Assembly (NCBI RefSeq): GCF_003628125.1
Contig: NZ_RBZU01000001.1
Span: forward strand, 186,001-250,000
Direction of reading: 5' to 3'
From: Pararobbsia silviterrae
Lineage (GTDB): Bacteria > Pseudomonadota > Gammaproteobacteria > Burkholderiales > Burkholderiaceae
DNA length: 64,000 nt
Part shown: positions 8,235-16,231 of the stretch, in pieces
Layout: each line of letters begins with the position of its first letter
Numbering within the stretch: the first letter of the stretch is position 1
Notes under the pieces: model-generated
Told to the model about the DNA's origin: nothing
Seen by the model: only the letters and a program-made list of their open reading frames with translations
Database searches by the model: none
Made by a program: the position numbers and the translations under genes

Positions 8235-9608
8235 TCAAGAGCGAGGCGCGATGATAACCGCTGCGCGCACGAGCGCCGGAACACGCACGCCGAGCGTCAC
8301 GGCGCGCACGATCATGAAGAGCATGAACGCGGCCCACAGGCCGTGGTTTCCGAACGCGTGTCCGAGACCCATGGCGGCTGCGAGAAACAGCGCCATCGCG
8401 ATCGCCATCGAGACCATCATGTCGCGCGTGCGCGTCGCACCGATGAACATGCCGTCGAGCGCGAAGCTCCATGCGGACAGCAGGGGCGACAGCGCCGCCC
8501 AAGGCAGATACGTGCGCGCGGTCGCACGCACGGCCGCCTGGTCGGTCAGCCAGTCGATGATCGATGGACCGATCGCCAGATAGCACAGGCTGAAGGCGAG
8601 CGCGCCGCCGCCGGTCCAGATCAGCGTCACGCGGATCGCGGCGAGCAGCGCCGCGCGATGACGTGCCCCGAGCGCGGCCCCGACGAGCGCCTCGGCCGCA
8701 TTCGCGAAGCCGTCGAGCGCGTAGGCCATGAACGTCTGGAAATTCAGCAGCAGGGCATTGGCCGCGAGCACGGTGTCGCCGAGTTGCGCGCCCGTGTGCG
8801 CAAACCATCCGAAGCTCACGACCAGACAGGCGGTGCGCACGAAGATGTCGCGATTGATGCCGATCATATGAAGCATCGCGTGCCGCTCGAATACGGCAGG
8901 CCATCGAATCGGGCGCAAGCCGCGCGGGCGCAGGATCGCGAGCAACGCCATGCCGAGGACGAATCCGACCGCATCGGCGCACGCGGTGGCGGCGCCGATG
9001 CCTGCGATGCCCCAGCCGAAGCCATAGACGAACGTCAGCACCGCGACAACGTTGGCGACGTTGACGACCCATTGCACGAGCAAGGCGAGCCGCGCATGTT
9101 GCGTGCCGAGCAGATAGCCGAGCACCACGAAGTTCGCGAGCACGAGCGGCGCCGCGAAAATACGCGCCGAGCAATAGGCCATGGCCCGTGCCTGGGCCGT
9201 CGGACTGCCGCCGAGCAGACCGATGACGAACCGGATCAACGGCGCGCGGACGGCGAGCACGACGATGCCGAATGCGAACGCGAGCGACAGCGCACGCAGC
9301 ACGATCGCGCGGAGCGCCTCGGCGTCACCCGCGCCATGCGCCTGAGCGACGAGACCCGTCGTCCCCATGCGCAGAAACGCGAAGCCCCAAAAGACGAACA
9401 GGAAGAACAGGCCGCCGAGCGCGACGCCGCCGAGCACGGACACGTCGGCCATGTGGCCGGCGATTGCGGTATCGACGGCCGACAGCAGCGGTTGCGTCAG
9501 ATTCGCGAGGACGATCGGGATCGACAGGCCCAGCACCTTGCGATGCCATGCGCCGGGGCTCGACGGAAAGTCGGTGGACGGACTGGACAGGCTGGCCGGC
9601 GCGCTCAA
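8235..9608 (-). CDS. MATE-family efflux transporter, DinF subgroup
   Basis: A 457-residue inner-membrane exporter with twelve predicted helices and the MATE internal duplication; it uses Na+ or H+ gradients to expel cationic drugs or oxidation products. Diagnostic stretches: LSIPIVLANLTQPLLSAVDT AIAGHM at the first helix, the GFAFLRMGTTGLVAQAHGAG loop, and in the second half FQTFMAYALDGFANAAEALV followed by GAALGARHR. No ATG occurs before residue 53, and an in-frame TGA lies seven codons upstream, so the TTG at 9608-9606 is the best start. The ribosome site is weak. It is followed by yaeQ at 18 bp. Confidence 0.9.
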   Translation of the reverse strand: MSAPASLSSPSTDFPSSPGAWHRKVLGLSIPIVLANLTQPLLSAVDTAIAGHMADVSVLGGVALGGLFFLFVFWGFAFLRMGTTGLVAQAHGAGDAEALRAIVLRALSLAFAFGIVVLAVRAPLIRFVIGLLGGSPTAQARAMAYCSARIFAAPLVLANFVVLGYLLGTQHARLALLVQWVVNVANVVAVLTFVYGFGWGIAGIGAATACADAVGFVLGMALLAILRPRGLRPIRWPAVFERHAMLHMIGINRDIFVRTACLVVSFGWFAHTGAQLGDTVLAANALLLNFQTFMAYALDGFANAAEALVGAALGARHRAALLAAIRVTLIWTGGGALAFSLCYLAIGPSIIDWLTDQAAVRATARTYLPWAALSPLLSAWSFALDGMFIGATRTRDMMVSMAIAMALFLAAAMGLGHAFGNHGLWAAFMLFMIVRAVTLGVRVPALVRAAVIIAPRS

Positions 9609-10016
9609 TTCGTGGGCTCGTCAGAGGGTGTCGAATGGGGGCTCTATTATCGACAGGTCGAAGCGATGTGCACAGCGTGCGCGTTGTGTCGAGCGAATGC
9701 GCAGCGAAGGGCGAACGGCGCGCCGAGGAACGCGCGCCGTCGCAAAGGACGAATGGCCGAGCGAGGGGCGAACAACCCGGCGGCCGATGGCCGAACACAC
9801 AGACTTCGCGCCGTGTGTCGCGCATCGGGCTGATGCGCGCCGCCATTACTCGCCGCCGCTACTCACCGCCGTTACTCGTCGCCACTACTCGTCGCCATTC
9901 GAGCCGGCTCGCCACGCGAGTCGTCGAGCTTGGCACGGATCGCATGGGCCCGGAACCGCAAATAAATCGAACGCGTATTACACCTGTTTACCGCACGCGC
10001 GGCCCTTGTTTCATCG
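9609..10016. other. Intergenic region with a short tandem array
   Basis: No gene supported in about 490 bp before the small ORF at 10104. The only structure is the 13-bp array at 9841-9899; the right end holds the promoter at 10017. Confidence 0.5.
9841..9899. repeat. 13-bp degenerate tandem repeat, about 4.5 copies
   Basis: Units start at 9841, 9854, 9867, 9880 and 9893 with consensus CGCCRYTACTCGY. Each copy differs at one to three positions. Confidence 0.8.
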
Positions 10017-10044
10017 TTGCGTTGAGCGCGCACAGGCATAGAAT
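10017..10044 (+). promoter_or_regulatory. Predicted promoter of the 70-residue ORF
   Basis: -35 TTGCGT (10017-10022), 16-bp spacer, -10 TAGAAT (10039-10044), giving a leader of about 50 nt to the ATG at 10104. Confidence 0.55.
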
Positions 10045-10103
10045 GTCCGGCAGCCGGGCGTGTTCGATTCGACCCGGCCTTGACCACCCGAAACGGAAAT
10101 ATC

Positions 10104-10316
10104 ATGCAGATCGGCTCCATCGTGAAGTCCACACATATTGCGGTGCCGGCTGGCGCACTCGGCATTGTCACGCGCATTCTCGGCAATATGGCGATGGTGA
10201 CCTGGTACGAAGGTCACCCGGGTGCATCGCGAAAGCTCAATACCGAGCCCTTTTTCCTCGAAGACCTCATCGATACGGGCGACCAGATTCCGTCGCCGAG
10301 CAACTCGATGCATTGA
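10104..10316 (+). CDS. Conserved-looking 70-residue protein, function unknown
   Basis: Short cytoplasmic protein starting MQIGSIVKSTHIAVPAGALG at the ATG in 10104. The first half alternates hydrophobic and polar residues (IVTRILGNMAMVTWYEG) with glycine turns, in the style of a small KOW/SH3-like beta barrel, where G-x-V and V-x-W pairs recur; this is an inference from pattern only. It has its own predicted promoter, and codon composition matches its neighbours. No signal peptide, metal site or membrane helix is visible. I do not recognise a named family. Confidence 0.75.
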   Translation: MQIGSIVKSTHIAVPAGALGIVTRILGNMAMVTWYEGHPGASRKLNTEPFFLEDLIDTGDQIPSPSNSMH

Positions 10317-10512
10317 TTGCACTGATGACGCGCGAAGGGCCGCCAATCCCGCGACCCTTCGTCATGGCGTCCTCCGGAATCGTGTGCGCGGCGTGATCTG
10401 CTCGCCATGAGCATGCATCACGCATGCCCTCCATACCGTGCACGGCGGCTTGCCGCGATCGCCTGAATGGCCCGAATCGCCCGCTTCGATCGGTGTCGGG
10501 CAGAATGGCGGT

Positions 10513-11523
10513 ATGGATCCCTCTGCCCTTTCCCCCGCACCGTCGTCCGACGTGCCGTTTGACGGACTGACGCCCGAGTGCGTGCTCGACGCGATCGAAA
10601 GCGTCGGTCTATGGCCCGACGGTCGCCTGCTCGCGCTCAACAGCTACGAGAATCGCGTCTATCAGATCGGCATCGACGGCGATGCGCCGATCGTCGCGAA
10701 GTTCTATCGTCCCGCGCGTTGGAGCGACGCCGCGATCCTCGAAGAACACGCGTTCGTCGAGACGCTCGCGAGCCGCGAGATTCCGGCTGTGCCGGCCCAC
10801 GCGATCGGCGGCCGGACGCTGCATCACCACGCAGGTTTTCGCTTTTCGATCTTCGAGCGTCGCGGCGGCCGCGCGCCCGAACTCGAGGATCGCGATACGC
10901 TGACGTGGCTCGGCCGCTTTCTGGGCCGCATCCACGCGATCGGCGCGCTGACGCCCTACGACGCGCGCCCGGCGCTCGATATCGCATCGTTCGGCCGCGA
11001 GCCGAGCACGTATGTGCTCGACCATGATTTCGTACCGGCCGATTTGCGCTCGGCGTATCAGACCGTCGTCGGCCTTGCGCTTGAAGCGATCGAGCAGGCT
11101 TTCGAACGCGCGGGCGACGTCGCGCAGATCCGGCTGCATGGCGACTGCCACGGCGGCAATGTGCTCTGGACCGATGCCGGACCGCACTTCGTCGACTTCG
11201 ACGACAGCCGCATGGGACCGGCGATCCAGGATCTCTGGATGCTGCTGCCCGCGGGCCGGGCCGAGCAGGCGCGCGCGCTCGGCGATCTGCTGGCGGGCTA
11301 CGAGGACTTTTGCGACTTCGATTCGCGTGAGCTGTATCTCGTCGAGGCGCTCCGGACGCTGCGACTCATCCACTACAGCGCGTGGCTCGCACGGCGCTGG
11401 CACGATCCGGCATTCCCCGCCGCGTTTCCGTGGTTCAACACGCAGCGCTACTGGGAAGACCGGGTCCTCGAATTGCGCGAGCAGGTCGCCGTGATGACCG
11501 AACCGCCGCTCTGGCCGGTCTGA
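10513..11523 (+). CDS. srkA: Stress-response serine/threonine kinase SrkA (YihE/RdoA family)
   Basis: 336 residues, similar in size to E. coli SrkA (328). It is a eukaryotic-like Ser/Thr kinase of the APH/choline-kinase fold linked in enterics to Cpx-related stress and delayed cell death. Catalytic loop HGDCHGGNVLW around residue 210, metal-binding FVDFDDSRMGP directly after, and a nucleotide-binding start YENRVYQIG with the Lys in IVAKFYRPARW. The ATG at 10513 was preferred over an upstream in-frame ATG at 10438 because MDPSALSPAPSSDVPFDGLT leads straight into the conserved LTPECVLDAIES helix. E. coli srkA is followed by dsbA; no dsbA is adjacent here. Confidence 0.94.
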   Translation: MDPSALSPAPSSDVPFDGLTPECVLDAIESVGLWPDGRLLALNSYENRVYQIGIDGDAPIVAKFYRPARWSDAAILEEHAFVETLASREIPAVPAHAIGGRTLHHHAGFRFSIFERRGGRAPELEDRDTLTWLGRFLGRIHAIGALTPYDARPALDIASFGREPSTYVLDHDFVPADLRSAYQTVVGLALEAIEQAFERAGDVAQIRLHGDCHGGNVLWTDAGPHFVDFDDSRMGPAIQDLWMLLPAGRAEQARALGDLLAGYEDFCDFDSRELYLVEALRTLRLIHYSAWLARRWHDPAFPAAFPWFNTQRYWEDRVLELREQVAVMTEPPLWPV

Positions 11524-11539
11524 TCGCGCGGCCGATCGC

Positions 11540-12052
11540 CTACTCGCGCGGCGCCTCGCTGCGCGACGCGTGGAGCGTGCGCAGACAGTGTTCGGCATCG
11601 CCCACGACGAGATGCGCCGAGCGCGCGAGCATGAGATTTCGGGGGAGACCGAAGTCTTCGACCGTGAAGCCGCTCGAGTCGATCGCGATACCGTGCGCAT
11701 CGCGGCGATGCGGCACGTGATCGACGATCGGCCGCGCATCGTCGATATAGGCCCAGACGGGCTTGTCGAGCGCGATCGCGAAACCGACTTCGAATGCGGT
11801 GCCGGAATCGGGTTCGTATCCGCGAAATAGATTGAGGTTTGCGAGCACGAGATCCGCATCGCGAATCAGCGCGATGTTTTGCTCGTAGATCCAATGCGCG
11901 GCCGCGGAGCCGGCAAGGCCCGCGGGCAATGCATTGTCGAGCGGATAGAGACCTTCGAATCCGTAGCGCGCGCAGAGTCGCTTGAGTTCGGCGCCGCGCT
12001 CGACCGCGTCGGCGCGGAACACGTCGAAGCCGGCAAGATAGATGCTTTCCAA
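11540..12052 (-). CDS. Nucleoside 2-deoxyribosyltransferase family protein
   Basis: 170 residues with the N-deoxyribosyltransferase fold, which cleaves or exchanges the N-glycosidic bond of 2'-deoxyribonucleosides for purine/pyrimidine salvage. Motifs: SIYLAGFDVFR at the N terminus, AHWIYEQNIALIRDADLVLA in the middle and PDSGTAFEVGFAIAL carrying the expected catalytic Glu and substrate-binding Asp/Ser/Gly. The start is a TTG at 12052-12050 with a CGGAG ribosome site 8 nt upstream; no in-frame ATG precedes the first beta strand. It is convergent with srkA, 16 bp away. The actual substrate (nucleoside or nucleotide) cannot be read from the sequence. Confidence 0.88.
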   Translation of the reverse strand: MESIYLAGFDVFRADAVERGAELKRLCARYGFEGLYPLDNALPAGLAGSAAAHWIYEQNIALIRDADLVLANLNLFRGYEPDSGTAFEVGFAIALDKPVWAYIDDARPIVDHVPHRRDAHGIAIDSSGFTVEDFGLPRNLMLARSAHLVVGDAEHCLRTLHASRSEAPRE

Positions 12053-12160
12053 TCCGGGACTCCGTATCGAGGGAACGGGGTCCTTGAATGTATCAGGTCC
12101 GGGCGGCCCTGCATTCGTGCGCGCGGCGGTTCAGCGGCGCGAGGTGTCGGAAGACTCGAC

Positions 12161-12277
12161 GACACCGTTGGCATCAAGCAATACCGACGGCATCAAGCGA
12201 CGCCGCCGACATCAAACGACACCGCAAGCATCAAGCGACACCGCAAGCATCAAGCGACACCGCCGACGCCATTAAGC
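12161..12277. repeat. 19-bp tandem repeat, five regular copies plus one longer copy
   Basis: Units at 12161, 12180, 12199, 12218 and 12237, consensus GACACCGCMRGCATCAAGC; copies four and five are identical. A sixth copy (12256-12277) has a 3-bp insertion. It lies in the 290-bp gap between the deoxyribosyltransferase and the aldehyde dehydrogenase. There are no unique spacers, so it is not a CRISPR array. Confidence 0.88.
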
Positions 12278-12344
12278 GATCAGCCGCATCATCCGATGTC
12301 GGTAGCATCCGTCGACACCACCGGCATCGTCCGACTGCGTGCGA

Positions 12345-13781
12345 TCAACCTGCGTTGATGTACGCCGTCTTGACCGTCGTGTAGAACTCGCGCGCGTAGG
12401 TGCCTTGCTCGCGCGGACCGTAGCTCGATCCCTTGCGGCCGCCGAACGGCACGTGATAATCGACACCCGCCGTCGCCGCATTGACCATGACCATGCCGGC
12501 CTGCGCATGACGCTTGAAATGCGACGCGTACTTGAGCGAAGTCGTGCAGATCCCCGTCGACAGACCGAACTCGGTATCGTTCGCGGTCGCGAGCGCTTCG
12601 TCGTAGTCCTTCACGCGAATCACCGAGGCGACCGGACCGAACACTTCCTCGCGATTGATCCGCATCGCGTTCGTCGTGCCCGTGACCAGCGCCGGCGCAA
12701 GAAAGAACCCTTCGGTATCGCGCTTGACCTGTTCGCCGCCGACGACCGTTCCACCTTCCGAACGCGCGATCTCAATGTAGTCGAGATCCTGCTTGAGCTG
12801 CTTCGCATCGACGACCGGCCCGATCTGCGTATCGGCCGCAAGCGCGTGACCCACGCGCAGCGCACGCATCTTCTCGGTCAGCGCCGCGACGAAGCGATCA
12901 TGAATCCCGTCGGTCACGATCAGGCGGCTCGATGCCGTGCAACGCTGCCCGGTCGAGTAGAACGCACCGTTGAGGCAGGCCTCGACCGCGACGTTCAGAT
13001 CGGCGTCGTCGACGACGACCATCGGGTTCTTGCCGCCCATTTCGAGCTGCACCTTCTGACCCGCGGCGAAGCATTTCGCGCCGATCGCGCGTCCCGTCGC
13101 GACCGAACCCGTGAAGCTGATCGCATCGACGTCGGACGAGCCGACCAGCGCTTCGCCGACGACCGAACCCCGGCCCATCACGAGATTGAGCACACCGGCC
13201 GGCAACCCCGACTCGACGAGAATGCGCGCGATCTCCCACGTGCAACCCGGCACGAGATCCGCGGGCTTGATGACGACCGTGTTGCCGTAGGCGAGCGCGG
13301 GCGCGATCTTCCACGCCGGAATCGCGATCGGGAAGTTCCAGGGCGTGATCATGCCGATGACGCCGAGCGGCTCGCGCGTCATTTCGACCGTGAGACCGGG
13401 CCGGACCGACGGCACGAGCTCGCCGCCGATACGCAGCGCTTCGCCCGCGAAGAACTTGAAGATCTGCGCCGCGCGCCCGACTTCGCCGATCGCCTCGGGC
13501 AAGGTCTTGCCTTCCTCGCGCGCGAGCAGACGGCCGAGCTCTTCCTTGCGCGCGAGTATCGTCGAGCCCGCGCGATCGAGCACGTCGAAGCGCAGTTGCG
13601 GCGTCGATACCGACCACGACTTGAATGCGGCGCGCGCGGCCTGGACCGCCTGACGCGCTTGCGCGGCGTCGGCTTGCGCATATTCACCGACGATGTCGGC
13701 CGTGTCGGACGGATTGATGTTGCGGCTGATGCTCGCGCCGCCGACCCATTGACCGTCGATCAGATTCTTGAATTCAGACAT
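12345..13781 (-). CDS. Aldehyde dehydrogenase, probably 2-oxoglutarate-semialdehyde type
   Basis: 478-residue NAD(P)-dependent aldehyde dehydrogenase. Catalytic Cys in FYSTGQRCTASSR, catalytic Glu in QLEMGGKNP, Rossmann signature SFTGSVATGRAIG, and TPWNFPIAIPAWKIAPAL near residue 150. Closest families are 2,5-dioxovalerate (2-oxoglutarate semialdehyde) dehydrogenases, which make 2-oxoglutarate at the end of non-phosphorylative arabinose, xylose, glucarate or galactarate pathways, and succinate-semialdehyde dehydrogenases. The neighbouring GguC/AraD1 gene, 116 bp upstream on the same strand, and the nearby IlvD/Edd dehydratase favour the first. The in-frame ATG at 13779-13781 gives MSEFKNLIDGQWVGG. 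Confidence 0.9.
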   Translation of the reverse strand: MSEFKNLIDGQWVGGASISRNINPSDTADIVGEYAQADAAQARQAVQAARAAFKSWSVSTPQLRFDVLDRAGSTILARKEELGRLLAREEGKTLPEAIGEVGRAAQIFKFFAGEALRIGGELVPSVRPGLTVEMTREPLGVIGMITPWNFPIAIPAWKIAPALAYGNTVVIKPADLVPGCTWEIARILVESGLPAGVLNLVMGRGSVVGEALVGSSDVDAISFTGSVATGRAIGAKCFAAGQKVQLEMGGKNPMVVVDDADLNVAVEACLNGAFYSTGQRCTASSRLIVTDGIHDRFVAALTEKMRALRVGHALAADTQIGPVVDAKQLKQDLDYIEIARSEGGTVVGGEQVKRDTEGFFLAPALVTGTTNAMRINREEVFGPVASVIRVKDYDEALATANDTEFGLSTGICTTSLKYASHFKRHAQAGMVMVNAATAGVDYHVPFGGRKGSSYGPREQGTYAREFYTTVKTAYINAG

Positions 13782-13897
13782 GGTGCGTGATCCTATGAGG
13801 TCCGGGCCGCGCTCGAGGCCCGAGAAAAAACGCGCGCACCCCCCTGGAGACGAGATGCGCGCGCCAAATACCCCCTGCCAGGGGTGACCGGTGAATT

Positions 13898-14905
13898 TTA
13901 AAGCTGCACGACCGAACCCGGCGCATTGCGCGTTTCGAGCGCCGCGATCGGGTTCGACAGCGGTGCGCCGAAGCCGGGCGCCGAAATGCGGAACACATCG
14001 CCGAGCTGCGTGCGGATGCCATCGGCGAACGACAGCGTTGCCGTGCCGAAGAAATGCACGTGCAGATCGCCGGGTTCGAGGAACTGCTCGTACTTGAAGT
14101 GGTGGAATTCAAGGTTCTCGAGCGTGTGCGACATATTCTGCGCACCCGACAGGAACGGCTTTTCCCAGAGGACCTTGCCGTCGCGCAGGATCTGCGTCGT
14201 GCCTTCGACGTGCTCGGGGAAGTCGCCAAGGATCAACTCGGGGCCGTACGAGCTGTAACGCAGCTTCGAATGCGCGAGGTACAGATAGTTGCGCTGTTCC
14301 ATCACGTGATCCGAGTACTCGTTGCCGAGCGCGAAGCCGATCCGATACGGCTTGCGATCCGGACCGATCACGTAGAGCGCGGCGATTTCGGGTTCTTCGC
14401 CCGCGTCTTCGGCAAAGCTCGGCCACGGCAGCGCCGCGCCCGGCGCGACGACCGACGAGCCGCTGCCCTTGTAGAACCACTCGGGCTGCGAGCCGATCTC
14501 GCCGCTCGCGGGCTTGCCGCCCTCGACGCCCCACTTGAAGATCTTCATCGAGTCGGTCAGCGTGTTCTCGTCCGTCGAGATCTTGTGATGCATGCTGTCG
14601 CGCGTCGTCGCGCTGCCCAGATGCGTGAGGCCCGTGCCGCTGACGAACCAGTGCGCGGGATCCGGATGATCGACGGGCGGCAGCGCGCGTTGCTCGGACA
14701 GGATCGCCTTGACGGAGTCCGTGCCTTGCGTGCCGCGCTTGGCGATTTCCTGCGCGAGGCCATGCTTCGCGGCAATCGCGGCTTGCGCCAGCGCGAGAAC
14801 GGATTCGGTGGATTGAACGATGCGTACGGTGTCGTCGTCACCGTCTGCGCCGGTCACGCCGACCGCGCGTTGACCGGATGCAAGCTTGAACTGAATGAGT
14901 CTCAT
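13898..14905 (-). CDS. gguC: GguC/AraD1-family protein (FAH fold)
   Basis: 335 residues of the fumarylacetoacetate-hydrolase-like superfamily, in the subgroup called AraD1 or GguC that accompanies sugar transporters and L-arabinose/galactose catabolic genes. In the arabinose pathway AraD1-type enzymes are assigned to dehydration of 2-dehydro-3-deoxy-L-arabinonate to 2-oxoglutarate semialdehyde. Seen here: HWFVSGTGLTHLGSATTRDS, EWFYKGSGSSVVAPG, GEEPEIAALYVIG with the metal-binding acidic pair, and FALGNEYSDHVMEQRNYLYL. The start at 14903-14905 gives MRLIQFKLASG; an upstream in-frame ATG at 14959 only adds 18 unconserved residues. It is probably cotranscribed with the downstream aldehyde dehydrogenase, which uses its product. 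Confidence 0.87.
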   Translation of the reverse strand: MRLIQFKLASGQRAVGVTGADGDDDTVRIVQSTESVLALAQAAIAAKHGLAQEIAKRGTQGTDSVKAILSEQRALPPVDHPDPAHWFVSGTGLTHLGSATTRDSMHHKISTDENTLTDSMKIFKWGVEGGKPASGEIGSQPEWFYKGSGSSVVAPGAALPWPSFAEDAGEEPEIAALYVIGPDRKPYRIGFALGNEYSDHVMEQRNYLYLAHSKLRYSSYGPELILGDFPEHVEGTTQILRDGKVLWEKPFLSGAQNMSHTLENLEFHHFKYEQFLEPGDLHVHFFGTATLSFADGIRTQLGDVFRISAPGFGAPLSNPIAALETRNAPGSVVQL

Positions 14906-15112
14906 GATTTCGAATAAGGGTTCCGCGAGGCGCGGAGATCTGCCCGGCAGGTCGTTCATGCGCCTGAAAGCGACGCAACCCGCCGGTATGGTGCGCGATC
15001 GCGCGTGTCTCGGCGCGCGACAGCCCGGATGAGTGTGCAGAGGAGTTTACTTGCCCGATGCGCGCTTCGATAATGAAACATTGGGATCATGTGAAAACCA
15101 AAGGTTATCGCC

Positions 15113-16057
15113 ATGCTGCCGAGCATTCATTCGATCATGCGTCGCCTGAGAGGCCATCATCTCGCGTTGCTGATCGCGCTCGACGAGACAGGCTCGGTGC
15201 GCAAGGCCGCGACGCAGATGGCGTTGAGCCAGCCCGCGATCACGAAGGCCCTGCGTGAGATCGAGACCACGTTCGGCACCGAACTGTTCATGCGGTCCTC
15301 GCGCGGCATCGTGCCGAACGAAGTCGGACGCAGCGTGATTCGGCATGCGAGGCTGATCCGTTCCGAACTCGGCGACCTGCGCGAGGAGATCGCGGGCATT
15401 CTGCGCGGCAGCGGCGGCACGCTCGCGGTCGGCGCCGTGATGGGCGCGATTCCGACCTGGATGACGCCGGCCCTGCGCCTGCTGCGCGATCGCCAGCCCG
15501 ATATCTCCGTCGAGGTCTCCGAGGACACGAGCGCGCGCTTGCTCGGCATGCTCGATCAGCGCGCGCTCGATGTCGTGCTCGGGCGTCCGAACGTGAGCAT
15601 GCATGCCGAAGCGTACGACTTCGTGCCGCTCGCGGCCGAGCATCTCGAGTTCGTCGTCGGCGCGCAAAGCCCGCTGGCCACGCGCAAGCGCGTTCAGCTA
15701 CGCGAGTTGTCCGGGCTGCAATGGATCGTGTTTTCGGCGCAGATGCCGATGCGGCTCGTGCTCGAACAGGTCTTCGACGACGCGGGGATCGATTTCCCCG
15801 CGCATGCGCTCGAAACGTCGTCGACGTTTGCGACGGTCTCGCTGCTGCGCTCCGACGACAAGCTCGTCGCGATGATGCCGAGCATGGTCGCGTCGTATTT
15901 CGAAACCTGCGGCCTGCTCAAGGTCCTGCCGATACAGGTCAATAGGATGAGCGTGCCGTTCGGCGTCGTCACGCGCAAGGGCGCGCCGCATTCGCAACCG
16001 GTCGAAGCGTTCATCGCGTGCTGCATGTCGCTCGACAAGGCGATGCGCACGCCGTAG
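15113..16057 (+). CDS. LysR-family regulator
   Basis: 314 residues with an N-terminal LysR helix-turn-helix (LALLIALDETGSVRKAATQM then ALSQPAITKALREIETTFG) and a periplasmic-binding-protein-like effector domain from about residue 100. An AAAGG ribosome site precedes the ATG at 15113. It is transcribed divergently from the gguC-aldehyde dehydrogenase pair, the usual position for a LysR activator of the adjacent operon, so a sugar acid or keto-acid inducer is likely. The N terminus resembles the GbpR-type LysR proteins associated with galactose/arabinose transport genes. Its stop codon lies inside a degenerate tandem array. Confidence 0.9.
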   Translation: MLPSIHSIMRRLRGHHLALLIALDETGSVRKAATQMALSQPAITKALREIETTFGTELFMRSSRGIVPNEVGRSVIRHARLIRSELGDLREEIAGILRGSGGTLAVGAVMGAIPTWMTPALRLLRDRQPDISVEVSEDTSARLLGMLDQRALDVVLGRPNVSMHAEAYDFVPLAAEHLEFVVGAQSPLATRKRVQLRELSGLQWIVFSAQMPMRLVLEQVFDDAGIDFPAHALETSSTFATVSLLRSDDKLVAMMPSMVASYFETCGLLKVLPIQVNRMSVPFGVVTRKGAPHSQPVEAFIACCMSLDKAMRTP

Positions 16058-16150
16058 ACGTGGACGCCGTCAATGGCACGCGGTCAATCGCACGCCGTTA
16101 ATGCACGCCGTGAATGCACGCGTCATGGATGCACTCGCCGTAAACGCACA
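16047..16150. repeat. Degenerate 13-15 bp tandem repeat
   Basis: About seven copies of a unit like GCACGCCGTnAAT, starting within the last codons of the LysR gene and running to a GC hairpin. The two best copies are at 16090-16115. Confidence 0.65.
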
Positions 16151-16173
16151 CGCCGCGGCGAACCGCGGCGTGT
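16148..16173. terminator. Bidirectional hairpin between convergent genes
   Basis: Perfect 11-bp inverted repeat ACACGCCGCGG / CCGCGGCGTGT around a CGAA loop. It sits between the ends of the LysR gene and the dehydratase. There is no clean T-run on either side, so termination strength is uncertain. Confidence 0.55.
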
Positions 16174-16231
16174 CTTCCGTGACCGACCGAGTGCAGACTC
16201 GGCCGGACGTCATGCGGGATCCGGCGTGGAC

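Noticed and set aside
7737-9833. 698-codon open frame on the plus strand across yaeQ and the MATE gene
   Set aside because: Composition is Arg/Gly/Asp/His-rich without structure; it is the antisense shadow expected in high-GC DNA. The minus-strand genes have clear families.
12161-12277. CRISPR array
   Set aside because: 19-bp units are head to tail without unique spacers and no cas genes are present.
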